Of a DNA stretch of 64,000 bases, positions 25,761-36,011 are shown piece after piece (position 1 is the first letter of the stretch; every line of letters starts with the position of its first letter). The notes under the pieces were generated by a model, which was given only the letters and a program-made list of their open reading frames with translations, did not search any database and was not told the origin of the DNA. The stretch comes from Butyricicoccus porcorum. GTDB taxonomy: Bacteria; Bacillota; Clostridia; Oscillospirales; Butyricicoccaceae. The position numbers and the translations under genes are program-made. The stretch spans positions 359,546-423,545 of the forward strand of contig NZ_NHOC01000002.1 of NCBI RefSeq assembly GCF_002157465.1, written 5' to 3'.

Positions 25761-25774
25761 GAGGAGAAAATACG

Positions 25775-26116
25775 ATGGACTTAGTAAAGGTTCTCGCAGA
25801 GCAGCAGATCAAGACCGACCTGCCGGAGCTCAAGGTTGGTGACACCGTCAAGGTACACCAGAAGATCAAGGAAGGCAACCGTGAAAGAATTCAGATTTTC
25901 GAGGGTACCATCATCGCTATGAAGCATAGCGGCATCAACAAGTCTGTTACCGTAAGACGTATTTCCTACGGTGTCGGCGTTGAGAAGACCTTCCCGGTAC
26001 ATTCCCCGAACATCGCAAAGTTCGAGGTTGTTCGCAACGGTAAGGTTCGTCGTGCCAAGCTGTACTACCTGCGCGGCAGAGTCGGCAAGGCGGCGAAGGT
26101 TCAGGAAAAGCTGTAA
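25775..26116 (+). CDS. rplS: 50S ribosomal protein L19
   Basis: 113 residues, the bL19 protein at the 30S-50S interface. The family hallmarks [27 protein letters not shown] and [22 protein letters not shown] are present. The ATG at 25775 follows GAGAGGAG. An apparent monocistronic unit with its own terminator, although rplS is followed by lepB and rbgA as in other Firmicutes. Confidence 0.98.
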   Translation: MDLVKVLAEQQIKTDLPELKVGDTVKVHQKIKEGNRERIQIFEGTIIAMKHSGINKSVTVRRISYGVGVEKTFPVHSPNIAKFEVVRNGKVRRAKLYYLRGRVGKAAKVQEKL

Positions 26117-26140
26117 GTTTCAGCCTAAATTCAGAACCAC

Positions 26141-26175
26141 AAAGGAGAGGACAGCTTATGTTCCTCTCCTTTTTT
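26141..26175 (+). terminator. Rho-independent terminator after rplS
   Basis: Stem AAAGGAGAGGA (26141-26151) with TCCTCTCCTTT (26162-26172) and a long T run. Confidence 0.9.
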
Positions 26176-26206
26176 CTTTGTTTTTGTCCCGGATAGGTAA
26201 AACTAC

Positions 26207-26234
26207 TTGCCAAGTACCCATAAAGCGGTATATT
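26207..26234 (+). promoter_or_regulatory. Promoter of lepB-rbgA-rnhB-yraN
   Basis: TTGCCA (26207-26212), 16 bp, TATATT (26229-26234); start codon of lepB about 40 bp downstream. Confidence 0.6.
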
Positions 26235-26277
26235 ATAACAATATATATGCTTATCCGACGAAAGGATGATGGAACCA

Positions 26278-26841
26278 ATGCGCAAACAAAACAAAGCTGC
26301 CGCGGAAGAGGAAGCATCCCGGTTTCACAGCGAGCTGTTCGATTGGGGCGAGGCCCTGCTGATCTCACTGGCGACTGTGATCCTGATTTTTGTCTTCGGC
26401 GTCCGTATCATCGGCGTACAGGGCTCGTCTATGGAGCCGACCCTTCAGGATGCCAACCAACTGCTCGTGTCCAACCTGTTCTATACGCCCCAAAAGGGCG
26501 ATATCGTGATTCTGACGAAGGATTCCTTTATGGAGAGCCCGATTGTCAAGCGCGTGATCGCCACAGAGGGGGATACAGTCGATATTGACTTTGACACAGG
26601 TGTTGTCACGGTCAATGGCGAGGTTCTCGAGGAGGAATACATTGCGGAGCCGACAACGACCTTTTACGATGTGACTTTCCCGCAGACGGTGCCGGAGGGC
26701 TGCATTTTTGTCATGGGTGACAACCGCAATCATTCGACTGACAGCCGCTATGCTGCGCTCGGTATGGTGGATACGCGCTATGTCATCGGCAAGGTTTTGA
26801 TGCGCATTTATCCGTTTAATGAAATTGGAACGGTATCATAA
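26278..26841 (+). CDS. lepB: Signal peptidase I
   Basis: 187 residues from ATG 26278; in-frame ATGs at 26266 and 26269 sit directly against the AAAGG and are less likely. One N-terminal transmembrane helix (about 27-42), then the catalytic Ser51 in GSSMEPT and Lys91 in VKRVIATEGD (box D), with box E GDNRNHSTDSR. It cleaves Sec/Tat signal peptides at the outer membrane face; its clients here would include the large secreted protein at 57.4 kb. Confidence 0.95.
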   Translation: MRKQNKAAAEEEASRFHSELFDWGEALLISLATVILIFVFGVRIIGVQGSSMEPTLQDANQLLVSNLFYTPQKGDIVILTKDSFMESPIVKRVIATEGDTVDIDFDTGVVTVNGEVLEEEYIAEPTTTFYDVTFPQTVPEGCIFVMGDNRNHSTDSRYAALGMVDTRYVIGKVLMRIYPFNEIGTVS

Positions 26842-26850
26842 GGAGGATTC

Positions 26851-27753
26851 ATGAATATACAGTGGTATCCCGGCCATATGACGCGCACCCGTCGACAGAT
26901 GGCGGAAAATATCCGACGCGTGGACGCGGTGTGCGAGGTCGTTGATGCACGCATTCCGCAGGTCAGCCGCAATCCGGATATGGATGACATTGCAGCCGGT
27001 AAGCCGCGCCTGCTTGTGCTCAACCGCACCGACCTGGCAGACCCGGAGTCGACAAAGCTGTGGGCGGCGTATTACCGCAGACAGGGGTATGCCGTGCTGA
27101 CCACCGACTCGAGAAGCGGTGCCGGCGTGGCGAAATTTTCCGCTGCCGTGCGCGCAATGCTGGCGGACAAAATCGCGCAGTGGAACGCGAAAGGGCAGAC
27201 CGGTAAGCCGGTTCGTGTCATGGTTGTCGGTATTCCGAATGTCGGCAAATCCACATTTATCAACCGGGTGCTCGGCCGGAAATCTGCGAAGGCGGCGGAT
27301 AAGCCAGGCGTGACGCGCGGCTCGCAGTGGTTCCGCGTTGAAGGCGGCCTTGAGCTGCTGGATACGCCGGGCATCCTGTGGCCAAAGCTGGACGATGAGC
27401 GCACCGGTATTTACCTGGCCGTCACCGGTGCAGTCAAAGACGATATTCTCGACGTCGAAACACTGGCGTGTAAGCTGATGGAGATTCTCTATCACCATTC
27501 ACCGCAGTCTCTCACCGGGCGGTATAAAATTGAACTTCCGGGAGAGGATGAGGAATTTGATTTCCTCGGCTATGAGCTGCTGATGCGTGCCGGACGCAAG
27601 CGAGGCTTCCTGATTTCCGGCGGCGAGATCGATACAGAGCGCATGGCACGCATTCTGCTCGACGAGTTCCGCGGCGGAAAGCTCGGACGCATTACGCTGG
27701 AGACACCGGACGAATACGCTGGCGCGGAGGGACAGGACGATGAAACAGAATAA
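26851..27753 (+). CDS. rbgA: Ribosome biogenesis GTPase YlqF/RbgA
   Basis: 300-residue circularly permuted GTPase required for late 50S assembly. Motif order is G4 (LNRTDLAD) - G1 (GIPNVGKST) - G2/G3 (DTPGIL), the permuted order of this family. [17 protein letters not shown] is the diagnostic N terminus, and a C-terminal ANTAR-like helical domain follows. It starts 9 bp after lepB and overlaps rnhB by 14 bp. Confidence 0.96.
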   Translation: MNIQWYPGHMTRTRRQMAENIRRVDAVCEVVDARIPQVSRNPDMDDIAAGKPRLLVLNRTDLADPESTKLWAAYYRRQGYAVLTTDSRSGAGVAKFSAAVRAMLADKIAQWNAKGQTGKPVRVMVVGIPNVGKSTFINRVLGRKSAKAADKPGVTRGSQWFRVEGGLELLDTPGILWPKLDDERTGIYLAVTGAVKDDILDVETLACKLMEILYHHSPQSLTGRYKIELPGEDEEFDFLGYELLMRAGRKRGFLISGGEIDTERMARILLDEFRGGKLGRITLETPDEYAGAEGQDDETE

Positions 27754-28366
27754 GCCGTCTGTCCTGCTCACGATGGACAAAGAGGCGGAAATTCGGGCAC
27801 AGGGCTTTGCCGCCGTGTGCGGCATCGACGAAGCCGGACGCGGTCCGCTCGCCGGGCCGGTGGTCGCGGCGGCAGTCATCCTGCCGGATGGCATCGAACT
27901 GCCCGGCGTCAACGATTCCAAAAAAATTACCGAGAAAAAGCGCGAGGTACTGTTTGACTTTGTCAAAGAACATGCACTGGCGTGGGGAATCGGTGAAGCG
28001 AGCGAAGCCGAAATCGATGAGATCAATATTTTGCAGGCGACCTTTCTGGCGATGCGCCGCGCGGTAGATGCGCTGCAAATTTCGGCGGATTTTGCGCTGG
28101 TCGATGGCAACCGCATCAGCGGGCTGGATATCCCGTCGGAGTGCGTCATCGGCGGCGACGGCAAGGTTTTGTCGATTGCGGCGGCGTCTATTCTGGCAAA
28201 GGTCACGCGAGACCATTACATGCGCGAAATGGCGAAACAGTACCCGCAATATGGCTTTGAAAAACACAAGGGGTACGGCACCAAAGCGCATTATGCGGCG
28301 ATTGAACAGTATGGCATCTGCCCCTTGCATCGTAAGACTTTTTTGAAAAAGGTGCTGAACAAATGA
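27740..28366 (+). CDS. rnhB: Ribonuclease HII
   Basis: 208 residues; cleaves RNA in RNA:DNA hybrids and removes single misincorporated ribonucleotides. The carboxylates are visible in [13 protein letters not shown] (Asp-Glu) and in the FALVDGN and [14 protein letters not shown] segments. It overlaps both rbgA and yraN, the conserved rbgA-rnhB-yraN order. Confidence 0.96.
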   Translation: MKQNKPSVLLTMDKEAEIRAQGFAAVCGIDEAGRGPLAGPVVAAAVILPDGIELPGVNDSKKITEKKREVLFDFVKEHALAWGIGEASEAEIDEINILQATFLAMRRAVDALQISADFALVDGNRISGLDIPSECVIGGDGKVLSIAAASILAKVTRDHYMREMAKQYPQYGFEKHKGYGTKAHYAAIEQYGICPLHRKTFLKKVLNK

Positions 28367-28710
28367 CAACCGGGCAGCGCGGCGAACAGCGGGCGGCAGA
28401 GTTTCTGGAGCGGCACGGTTATGCCGTGCTCTCCCGCAATTACCGCACCCGGTACGGCGAGATTGATCTGATCTGCGCGGGTGCGGGCTGCATCGCATTC
28501 GTCGAGGTCAAGACGCGCAGCAGCACGAAATTCGGCGCGCCGCGCGAAGCGGTCACGCTGTCCAAACAGCACAGGATGATACTCGCAGCACAGAAGTGGC
28601 TGTTGGAACATCCCACAGCGTTGCAGCCCCGTTTTGATGTTGTGGAGGTGTTGGTTTCCGGTGATCTGTGCCGCATCAATCATATCCCCAATGCATTCGA
28701 GGTGTCCTGA
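28363..28710 (+). CDS. YraN family (UPF0102) protein
   Basis: 115-residue predicted endonuclease-like fold (PD-(D/E)xK): [35 protein letters not shown] carries E/D residues, followed by FVEVKTRSS. The function is unsettled; the family is broadly conserved next to rnhB. Translationally coupled on both sides (4-bp overlap with rnhB, 1-bp overlap with the dipeptidase ATG). Confidence 0.93.
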   Translation: MTTGQRGEQRAAEFLERHGYAVLSRNYRTRYGEIDLICAGAGCIAFVEVKTRSSTKFGAPREAVTLSKQHRMILAAQKWLLEHPTALQPRFDVVEVLVSGDLCRINHIPNAFEVS

Positions 28711-29663
28711 TGGATTATTTTGACCTGCACTGTGACACAATTTACGAGTTGAGCGAGTACGGCCTGTACCGCCGGTCACGCGGCACGCTGCGCGAAAATG
28801 GCGGACAGCTCGATCTGGCGCGTACTGCGCGGTATGCGCACTATGCGCAGGTGTTTGCGCTGTTCTGCGGTTCGACGCCTATACAGACCGAAGAAGAGGC
28901 ACATGTGCGCTTTACGCACCTGCTGCAAACGGCGCAGAATGCCTTTGCTTCCTGCTCGGATGTGCTGGTACATTGTAAAACGGCAGACGATTTTGCAGCC
29001 GCAGAGCGGCAGGGGAAGGTGGCAGCCTTCCTGTCCATCGAGGGCGCGGAGCTTTTGCAGAGCGAGGCGGACATACAGGCAGCCATTGACGCGGGCGTGC
29101 GCATTGTCACACTGACCTGGAATCATCGCTCATGCTATGGCTGCGGTGCGGCGGCGGACAACGATGCCGGACTGACCGAAGCAGGCATTTGGCTCGTGCA
29201 AAAGCTGTCGGTGCACGGCATTGTTCCCGATGTGTCGCACTTGTCTGAGCGCGGCTTCTGGGATCTGATGCAAAATACCTCAGCGCCGGTTCTGGCGACG
29301 CATTCCAACAGCAGGGAAGTGTGCCCGCATCTGCGCAATCTGACCGACGCACAGTTTACTGCCATTGTGCAGCGCGGCGGTCTGGTTGGTATCAATCTGT
29401 ATGTGCCGTTCCTGACGCGGAACGCACATGCGGAGCCTTCAGACATTCTGCGCCATATCGAGCATTTCTGTGCGCTCGGCGGCGCGGACAGTCTGTGCAT
29501 TGGTGCGGACTGGGATGGCTGTGACCGACTGCCCGACGGCATTTCGGACGTAACCGGCATAGAGCGCCTCGCGGAAGCGCTGGCGCGGCACGGTTATACC
29601 GATATACAGATTCGCAATCTGATGTATGACAACGCAAAACGGTTCGTGACAGCGAACTTTTGA
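28710..29663 (+). CDS. Peptidase M19 family dipeptidase
   Basis: 317-residue amidohydrolase-fold zinc dipeptidase (renal dipeptidase family). It begins FDLHCDTIYEL with the first metal ligands (HxD), has SIEGAELL supplying the bridging Glu, LTWNHRSCYG, and VPDVSHLSERGF and ATHSNSR giving the further His ligands; the C terminus has GADWDG. Cytoplasmic in Clostridia; hydrolyses dipeptides including some D-amino-acid-containing ones. The ATG at 28710 overlaps the yraN stop (TGATG). Confidence 0.93.
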   Translation: MDYFDLHCDTIYELSEYGLYRRSRGTLRENGGQLDLARTARYAHYAQVFALFCGSTPIQTEEEAHVRFTHLLQTAQNAFASCSDVLVHCKTADDFAAAERQGKVAAFLSIEGAELLQSEADIQAAIDAGVRIVTLTWNHRSCYGCGAAADNDAGLTEAGIWLVQKLSVHGIVPDVSHLSERGFWDLMQNTSAPVLATHSNSREVCPHLRNLTDAQFTAIVQRGGLVGINLYVPFLTRNAHAEPSDILRHIEHFCALGGADSLCIGADWDGCDRLPDGISDVTGIERLAEALARHGYTDIQIRNLMYDNAKRFVTANF

Positions 29664-29709
29664 TAGATACTTATTCTGAGAATGAAACAACCCGGGAGGT
29701 TTTCAAATC

Positions 29710-31203
29710 ATGGATTATGTAAGCACAAGAGACAAAAATCTGACCGTCAGCGCCGCCAAGGCGATTGCAACAGGCATTGCGCCGGACGGCGGCCTGTATT
29801 GCCCGACGGAAATCCCGCAGCTGACGGCGGATGACTTTGCCGCCCTGTGCGCGAAGGATTACCGCGGCAGAAGCGCTGATATCCTTGGCCGCTTTCTGAC
29901 CGATTTTACTGCGGAGGAGCTTGAGACCTATGCAGCGCGCGCCTATGCGGATGAGAAATTTGGCGGCCCGGATACTGCGCCGCTGGTCAAGCTGGAAGAC
30001 GGCACGTATATTCTGGAGCTGTGGCACGGTCCGACCTGTGCGTTCAAGGATATGGCGCTTCAGATGCTGCCGCACCTGCTGACTGCATCGCTGCGCAAGA
30101 CCGGTGAGCAGCGCACGGCCTGCATTCTCGTTGCCACTTCCGGCGATACCGGCAAGGCAGCGCTGGATGGCTTTGCGGATGTGGAAGGCACCAAGATTAT
30201 GGTCTACTATCCGGTGGACGGTGTCAGCACGATTCAGAAGCTCCAGATGGTCACCCAGAAGGGCAGCAACGTACAGGTCTGCGCCATCCGCGGAAATTTT
30301 GACGATGCACAGAGCGCAGTCAAGAAGATTTTTACCGATAAGGCATCGATTGACAAGCTGGATGCGCAGGGCATGACGCTTTCGTCTGCAAACTCCATCA
30401 ACTGGGGCAGACTGGCACCGCAGATCGCCTATTATGTTTCGGCGTACTGCGACCTGCTCAACCGCGGTGATATCAAGCTGGGCGATCCGATCAATGTCTG
30501 CGTGCCGACCGGCAATTTCGGCAACATCCTCGCGGCGTATTTCGCAAAGCAGATGGGCGTGCCGGTTGCAAAGCTGATCTGCGCCTCCAATGAGAACAAC
30601 GTCCTGACCGATTTCTTCACCTCCGGCGGTACCTATAACCGTGTCCGCCCGTTTCACACGACAATTTCCCCGTCGATGGATATTTTGATTTCCAGCAACC
30701 TGGAGCGTTTACTGTTCCTGGTTTCCGGCTATAATGACACCATGGTTGCTGATCTGATGGCACAGCTGGCAGAAACCGGAACGTATACCGTACCGGAGGA
30801 TGTCTTTGCAAACATCGGCAGCCAGTTCGATGCGGGCTTCTGTGACGATGCACAGACCAAGCAGACGATTGCGCGCCTGTTTGAGGAAAACAAGTACCTG
30901 TCCGATACGCATACTGCCGTTGCTGTCAAGGTTTATGAGGATTACCGTGCGCGCACGGGCGACACAACGCCGACGGTGATTGCGTCTACTGCAAGCCCGT
31001 TCAAGTTCTGCCAGAGCGTCATTTCTGCGCTGGGCGGCGAGGTCACAAGCGACGGTACTGAGCTGCTCGACCAGCTGCATGACATGACCGGCGCACCGGT
31101 ACCGGCTCCGCTGGCAGCCCTGTCCGGTCTTAAGCCGCGCTTTGATCTGGTCATTGACCGCGAGGACATTCTGGGAACGGTTGACCTGCTGAACAAAATC
31201 TGA
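29710..31203 (+). CDS. thrC: Threonine synthase
   Basis: 497-residue PLP enzyme converting O-phosphohomoserine to threonine. Lys113 in TCAFKDMALQML is the Schiff-base residue; ATSGDTGKAALDGF and the PLP phosphate loop PTGNFGNILAAY are present. The length matches the long (class I) bacterial form. It has its own ribosome-binding site (GGGAGG) after a 46-bp gap from the dipeptidase. Confidence 0.96.
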   Translation: MDYVSTRDKNLTVSAAKAIATGIAPDGGLYCPTEIPQLTADDFAALCAKDYRGRSADILGRFLTDFTAEELETYAARAYADEKFGGPDTAPLVKLEDGTYILELWHGPTCAFKDMALQMLPHLLTASLRKTGEQRTACILVATSGDTGKAALDGFADVEGTKIMVYYPVDGVSTIQKLQMVTQKGSNVQVCAIRGNFDDAQSAVKKIFTDKASIDKLDAQGMTLSSANSINWGRLAPQIAYYVSAYCDLLNRGDIKLGDPINVCVPTGNFGNILAAYFAKQMGVPVAKLICASNENNVLTDFFTSGGTYNRVRPFHTTISPSMDILISSNLERLLFLVSGYNDTMVADLMAQLAETGTYTVPEDVFANIGSQFDAGFCDDAQTKQTIARLFEENKYLSDTHTAVAVKVYEDYRARTGDTTPTVIASTASPFKFCQSVISALGGEVTSDGTELLDQLHDMTGAPVPAPLAALSGLKPRFDLVIDREDILGTVDLLNKI

Positions 31204-31205
31204 GC

Positions 31206-31907
31206 ATGGCGCTGTACACAATCTCTGACCTGCATCTGTCACGCGGCGTGGAAAAGCCGATGGATATTTTCGGTGGCAGATGGCAGGGCTATATGGAGAA
31301 GATTGAAAAGAACTGGCGGGCGATGATTTCGCCTGAGGATACGGTTGTCATCGGCGGGGATATTTCGTGGGGCATCAGCCTTTCTGAAGCCCTGCCGGAC
31401 TTCCAGCTGCTCAGCAGCCTGCCCGGAAAAAAGATCATCGGGAAGGGCAATCATGACCTGTGGTGGAACACCGTCCGGAAGATGAGGCAATTTTTTGAGG
31501 ACAACGGCATAAAAAATATCGATTTCCTCTTTAATAATTGTTTCATTTATGATAACATTGGTATTTGTGGAACCCGCGGATGGTTTTTCGAGGAATCCTT
31601 TAAGGAATGCCATGACGAAAAGATTTTCCGGCGGGAACTGATCCGGCTGGAAGCATCACTCAAGGCCGCAAGAGCACAGGGCGCAGAGGAAATCATCTGT
31701 TTCCTGCATTATCCGCCGATCTATGCGAATTTCCGCTGCGGCGAGATCATTGAGCTGATGCAGCGCTATGGCGTCGGACGGTGCGTGTACGGGCATCTCC
31801 ATTCCGACAGCCTGTGCTACGCCGTGACCGGCCTGCATGACGGCATCGATTTTACGCTGGTATCGGGCGATTATATTGATTTTACGCCCGTCCTGCTAAA
31901 AAAATAG
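31206..31907 (+). CDS. Metallophosphoesterase
   Basis: 233-residue calcineurin-like phosphoesterase: SDLHLS (metal ligands Asp/His), GGDIS, GKGNHDLWW and a final YGHLHS motif. The substrate is unknown; related stand-alone proteins in Firmicutes act on cyclic nucleotides or phospholipids. It starts 2 bp after thrC and is probably co-transcribed. Confidence 0.92.
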   Translation: MALYTISDLHLSRGVEKPMDIFGGRWQGYMEKIEKNWRAMISPEDTVVIGGDISWGISLSEALPDFQLLSSLPGKKIIGKGNHDLWWNTVRKMRQFFEDNGIKNIDFLFNNCFIYDNIGICGTRGWFFEESFKECHDEKIFRRELIRLEASLKAARAQGAEEIICFLHYPPIYANFRCGEIIELMQRYGVGRCVYGHLHSDSLCYAVTGLHDGIDFTLVSGDYIDFTPVLLKK

Positions 31908-31936
31908 AAAAAAATGTAGCCAAAAAGCCAACTATC

Positions 31937-31945
31937 TGATAGAAT
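31937..31945 (+). promoter_or_regulatory. Extended -10 promoter of tig
   Basis: TG-A-TAGAAT, with a weak -35 region, about 35 bp upstream of the tig start. No CtsR or HrcA operator (CIRCE) is visible before tig, clpP or clpX. Confidence 0.4.
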
Positions 31946-31979
31946 AGATTGGACATATTATTAGGAGGAGTCATTTAAC

Positions 31980-33269
31980 ATGGAACTCAAGAATACCGAG
32001 AAGCTGGAACACAGCCAGGTGAAGCTGACCATCGCTGTTTCCGCTGAAGAATTAGATAAGGCAAAGGACGCCGCATACAAGAAGAGCAAGAACCAGATCC
32101 AGGTTCCGGGCTTCCGCCGTGGCAAGGCTCCGCGCAAGGTGATCGAGAAGCTGTACGGCGAGGGCGTATTCCTGGAGGACGCGCTGAACATCGTCTATCC
32201 GGAAGTTTATCCGAAGGCTGTTGAGGAAGCTGGCATCACTCCGGTTGGCGCTGCAACGGTTGACGTTGACAACATGACCGCAGAGGGATTCGACTTCATC
32301 TGCACCGTTCCGGTTGAGCCGGAGGTCACCATGGGCCAGTACAAGGGCGTTGAGGCCGAGAAGGCTGATGCTACTGTAACCGAGGATGACATCAAGGCAG
32401 AGCTCGACCGTCTGGCACAGCGCGCTGCAAGCACGGAGACCGTTGAGCGCGCAGCTGCTCTGGGCGATACCGTTGTCATTGACTTCGAGGGCTTCGTTGA
32501 CGGCGAGGCATTTGAAGGCGGTAAGGGCGAGGACTTCAACCTGAAGCTGGGCTCCGGCACCTTCATCCCGGGCTTCGAGGATCAGCTGGTTGGCAAGTCT
32601 GCCGGCGAGGACTGCGATGTAAATGTTACCTTCCCGGAGGAATATCAGGCTGAGGAGCTGGCTGGCAAGCCGGCAGTCTTCAAGTGCACCGTTAAGTCGG
32701 TTATGGAGACCATCCTGCCGGAGATGGACGACGAGTTCGCAAAGGACGTTTCCGAGTTCGAGACGCTGGAAGAGCTGAAGAAGGACACCGAGTCCAAGAT
32801 CGCCGAAAGCAAGAAGAATGCTGCTGACCGCGACTTCGAGGAGAAGATTCTGGACAAGGTTCTGGAAGGCATGGAAGCTGACATTCCGGAAGCAATGTAC
32901 GAGAGCCAGCTGGATAACATCATGCAGGACTACGGTTACCGTGTTCAGCAGCAGGGCATCAAGCTGGAGGATTACGTCAAGCAGATGGGCATGGAGATGT
33001 CTGCATTCCGCAATATCTTCCGCGATCAGGCTGAGCGCCAGGTCAAGGTTCAGCTGGCAATGAAGAAGATTGCTGAGCTGGAGAACATTGAGCCGTCGGA
33101 AGAGGACATGAACGCTGAGTACGACAGACTGGCTGAGATGTACGGTCTCGAGGTCGAGAAGGTTCGCCAGTTCGTACCGGAGGACTCCATCAAGTCCGAC
33201 CTGACCATGTCCAAGACGATGGAAATGCTCAAGGAAAACGCTGTTGTCGTCGCAAAGGCTGCTGAGTAA
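31980..33269 (+). CDS. tig: Trigger factor
   Basis: 429-residue ribosome-associated chaperone/peptidyl-prolyl isomerase. The N-terminal ribosome-binding signature [16 protein letters not shown], a FKBP-like PPIase domain (about 155-240: [29 protein letters not shown]) and an all-helical C-terminal arm are all recognisable. AGGAGG precedes the ATG. First gene of the tig-clpP-clpX block; strongly biased codon use. Confidence 0.97.
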   Translation: MELKNTEKLEHSQVKLTIAVSAEELDKAKDAAYKKSKNQIQVPGFRRGKAPRKVIEKLYGEGVFLEDALNIVYPEVYPKAVEEAGITPVGAATVDVDNMTAEGFDFICTVPVEPEVTMGQYKGVEAEKADATVTEDDIKAELDRLAQRAASTETVERAAALGDTVVIDFEGFVDGEAFEGGKGEDFNLKLGSGTFIPGFEDQLVGKSAGEDCDVNVTFPEEYQAEELAGKPAVFKCTVKSVMETILPEMDDEFAKDVSEFETLEELKKDTESKIAESKKNAADRDFEEKILDKVLEGMEADIPEAMYESQLDNIMQDYGYRVQQQGIKLEDYVKQMGMEMSAFRNIFRDQAERQVKVQLAMKKIAELENIEPSEEDMNAEYDRLAEMYGLEVEKVRQFVPEDSIKSDLTMSKTMEMLKENAVVVAKAAE

Positions 33270-33318
33270 ACAACCCTCCGACGATACATACCCCCAATGG
33301 GGAAGGAGGAGTATTTTT

Positions 33319-33909
33319 ATGAGTTTGGTACCTTATGTTGTAGAGCAGACCAATCGTGGAGAGCGTTCGTATGATATTTTCTCCCGCCTGCTCAACGACC
33401 GCATTGTTATGCTGTCCGAAGACGTCAACGACACCACCGCGTCGCTGATCGTTGCACAGTTCCTCTATCTGGAGGCGCAGGACCCTGACAAGGACATTCA
33501 GTTTTACATCAATTCGCCCGGCGGTTCGATTACGTCCGGCATGATGATTTATGACACCATGCAGTACATCAAATGTGATGTATCGACCATCTGTGTCGGC
33601 ATGGCGGCATCGATGGGCGCATTCCTGCTGTCCTCCGGTGCAAAGGGCAAGCGTTTTGCGCTGCCGAACAGTGAGATCATGATCCATCAGCCGCTGATCG
33701 GCGGCAATGGCCTGTCCGGTCAGACGACCGACGTCAAGATTCACACCGATCATCTGGTGCGCACCAGAGACCGCCTCAATGAGATTTTGGCGAAGAATAC
33801 CGGCAGACCGATTGAGGAAATCGCACGCGATACCGAGCGCGACAACTTCATGTATGCCGACCAGGCGAAGGAATACGGTTTGATCGATCAGGTCATGGTT
33901 CACAGATAA
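33319..33909 (+). CDS. clpP: ATP-dependent Clp protease proteolytic subunit
   Basis: 196-residue serine protease that assembles as tetradecamers. Catalytic triad Ser98 (GMAASMGAF), His123 (MIHQPL) and Asp171 (RDTERD). The N-terminal [21 protein letters not shown] is standard for the non-processed form. GGAAGGAGG lies just upstream of the ATG at 33319. It pairs with ClpX encoded next. Confidence 0.98.
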   Translation: MSLVPYVVEQTNRGERSYDIFSRLLNDRIVMLSEDVNDTTASLIVAQFLYLEAQDPDKDIQFYINSPGGSITSGMMIYDTMQYIKCDVSTICVGMAASMGAFLLSSGAKGKRFALPNSEIMIHQPLIGGNGLSGQTTDVKIHTDHLVRTRDRLNEILAKNTGRPIEEIARDTERDNFMYADQAKEYGLIDQVMVHR

Positions 33910-33920
33910 TTGTTACCCGA

Positions 33921-33957
33921 TCACCGGAACGGCTGGCGTACAGCCGTTCCGGTGATT
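33921..33957 (+). terminator. Strong hairpin between clpP and clpX
   Basis: A 14-bp perfect stem, TCACCGGAACGGCT (33921-33934) with AGCCGTTCCGGTGA (33942-33955), followed by only TTTCG. It may be a partial terminator or an RNA-stabilising stem tuning clpX relative to clpP. Confidence 0.6.
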
Positions 33958-34068
33958 TCGCCATGTGATCCTGTCTTCGGGTGCGCGCTGCGGACGCGAT
34001 GGCGGGCTATTTACTATTGGGGCGCATTGGTGCGTGATCCGGTACGCCCCGGGAATTCGAGGTGTATT

Positions 34069-35343
34069 ATGGCACGAAACGACGATAAGCGTGAGATTCG
34101 CTGCTCGTTTTGCGGCAAACCGCAGTCGGCTGTACACAAGCTGATTGCCGGCCCGAATGTATATATTTGCGACGAATGCATCAACATTTGTCAGAGCATT
34201 CTGGACGAGGAATTTGGCCTTGCCGATGACGAATTTGCCGCTGCGGCAGCAGAGGAGAATGCGCCTTCTCTGGAAAAGCTGCCTACCCCGCGCCAGCTCA
34301 AGGAAACGCTCGATCAGTATGTCATCGGGCAGGACCGCGCAAAAATCGCGCTGAGCGTCGCGGTGTATAATCACTATAAGCGTATTTTCAACAAGGATAT
34401 GGATGATGATGTGGAGCTGCAAAAGAGCAACATCCTGCTGGTCGGCCCGTCCGGCTCGGGCAAGACGCTGCTTGCGCAGACACTCGCAAAGACGCTGGAG
34501 GTTCCGTTTGCCATTGCGGATGCGACGACGCTGACCGAAGCCGGTTATGTCGGCGAGGACGTCGAGAACATCCTGTTGCGCCTGATTCAGGCGGCAGATT
34601 TCGATGTCGAGCGCGCTCAGCGCGGCATTATCTATGTCGATGAGATCGACAAGATCGCGCGCAAGAGTGAAAATCCGTCCATTACGCGCGACGTCAGCGG
34701 CGAAGGCGTACAGCAGGCGCTGTTGAAGATGCTGGAGGGTACGATTTCCAATGTTCCGCCGCAGGGCGGACGGAAGCATCCGCATCAGGAGTTCATTCAG
34801 ATCGATACGACCAACATCCTGTTCATCTGCGGCGGCGCATTCAATGGTCTGGAAAAGATCGTAGAAGCGCGCACTGGCACGAGCAGTATGGGCTTCGGCG
34901 CACAGATCAAGTCCAAGGAAGAAAAGGATGTCGGCACAGTGCTGCACGATCTCGAGCCGCATGACCTGATGAAGTTCGGCCTGATTCCGGAAATCATCGG
35001 TCGCCTGCCGGCACTGGTTACGCTGGATTCGCTCGACCGAGAGGCGCTCATCCGCATTCTCAAGGAGCCGAAAAATGCGCTGGTCAAGCAGTATCAGAAG
35101 CTGCTCGCCATGGATGGCGTTGAGCTGATCTTTGACGACGACGCGCTGGAGCGCGTTGCGGATATTGCGCTGGAACGCAAGACGGGTGCGCGCGGCCTGC
35201 GCGGTGTCATCGAGGATGTCATGACGGAAATCATGTTTGAAATCCCGTCCGACGATACGATTGCATCCGTCCGTATTACAAAGGAAGTCATTGACAAAAC
35301 CGGCAAGCCGGTTGTCACTCAGAAGGCTCCGAAATCTGCATAA
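34069..35343 (+). CDS. clpX: ATP-dependent Clp protease ATP-binding subunit ClpX
   Basis: 424-residue AAA+ unfoldase. The N-terminal zinc-binding domain has CSFCGK...CDECINIC; the AAA domain has Walker A GPSGSGKT, Walker B IIYVDEID and sensor motifs; the C-terminal part has RGLRGVIED, and the IGF loop region is present. The ATG at 34069 has GAGGTG upstream; the longer frame reaching 33,910 has no ribosome-binding site. Confidence 0.97.
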   Translation: MARNDDKREIRCSFCGKPQSAVHKLIAGPNVYICDECINICQSILDEEFGLADDEFAAAAAEENAPSLEKLPTPRQLKETLDQYVIGQDRAKIALSVAVYNHYKRIFNKDMDDDVELQKSNILLVGPSGSGKTLLAQTLAKTLEVPFAIADATTLTEAGYVGEDVENILLRLIQAADFDVERAQRGIIYVDEIDKIARKSENPSITRDVSGEGVQQALLKMLEGTISNVPPQGGRKHPHQEFIQIDTTNILFICGGAFNGLEKIVEARTGTSSMGFGAQIKSKEEKDVGTVLHDLEPHDLMKFGLIPEIIGRLPALVTLDSLDREALIRILKEPKNALVKQYQKLLAMDGVELIFDDDALERVADIALERKTGARGLRGVIEDVMTEIMFEIPSDDTIASVRITKEVIDKTGKPVVTQKAPKSA

Positions 35344-35358
35344 CAGGAGGAACGGAAC

Positions 35359-35676
35359 ATGGACGTATTGAATCCTTATATTATCCGTGCCCTCTATGTC
35401 CGTCCGGGCGAACAGCCGAAGGAGGAATTCCTCAACGGCACGGAGGCGCAGATGGAGGATCTTGTCGACGGAAGAATTGCATCAATCGGTGTTGATGAAG
35501 GTATTTGTGTCATTCACAATGCTTTTTCCGACCGACTGAACATGCAGGAAAACCGTTCGATTTACAATGAAACCTTTTATGGCCCGATCCTCGTTGTCGG
35601 CTTTGACGAGTTTGGAAACATCATCTCGTTGAGCGATGACAATTTCAATTATTACGAAAACCTGCTCAAGCTCTGA
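35359..35676 (+). CDS. DUF3846-like protein, 105 aa
   Basis: Small soluble protein: a beta-rich N terminus (RALYVRPGEQPKEEFLNGTEAQMEDLVDGRIASIG), a central ICVIHNAFS and a C-terminal FYGPILVVGFDEFGNIISLSDDNF. The pattern matches the DUF3846 layout (a strand, LVGGYIE-like turn, small-molecule-like beta fold), which I recognise with moderate confidence; no function is known. It has its own ribosome-binding site (CAGGAGG) and lies between clpX and lon, probably in the clpX transcript. Confidence 0.72.
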   Translation: MDVLNPYIIRALYVRPGEQPKEEFLNGTEAQMEDLVDGRIASIGVDEGICVIHNAFSDRLNMQENRSIYNETFYGPILVVGFDEFGNIISLSDDNFNYYENLLKL

Positions 35677-35690
35677 GGATGTAGCGGCCT

Positions 35691-35730
35691 GCGCCTGCGG
35701 ACAGCAACTGTGTCTGCGGGCGCTTTTTTT
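35691..35730 (+). terminator. Rho-independent terminator upstream of lon
   Basis: A 13-bp stem GCGCCTGCGGACA / TGTCTGCGGGCGC (35691-35703 and 35711-35723) followed by TTTTTTT. Confidence 0.9.
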
Positions 35731-35847
35731 GCGGATTTTCATACTGTATTTGTATAAATTGCACAGGACTCGTCTTTTTCACGGTGAAGCGGTGCAAAGT
35801 GAAGTCAGATTTCGGTAGTTTATCCACATTTCTAACCGGAAATGGGC

Positions 35848-35876
35848 TTGAAATGACGTATCAAATACTATATAAT
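35848..35876 (+). promoter_or_regulatory. Sigma-A promoter of lon
   Basis: TTGAAA (35848-35853), 17 bp, TATAAT (35871-35876). The leader to the lon ATG is about 130 nt; no heat-shock operator is visible. Confidence 0.75.
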
Positions 35877-36011
35877 TTTAGGAAGTATGAAATAACATCA
35901 CGCCGTTTGTGCAAGTCCGGTGCGCGCTCGCGTCATTGGGATGGAAAAAACGGCGTGCAGCGCCTGACGCTCATCGGCTGCATGTGCTGCCGAAAGGAGG
36001 TACCCACACAT

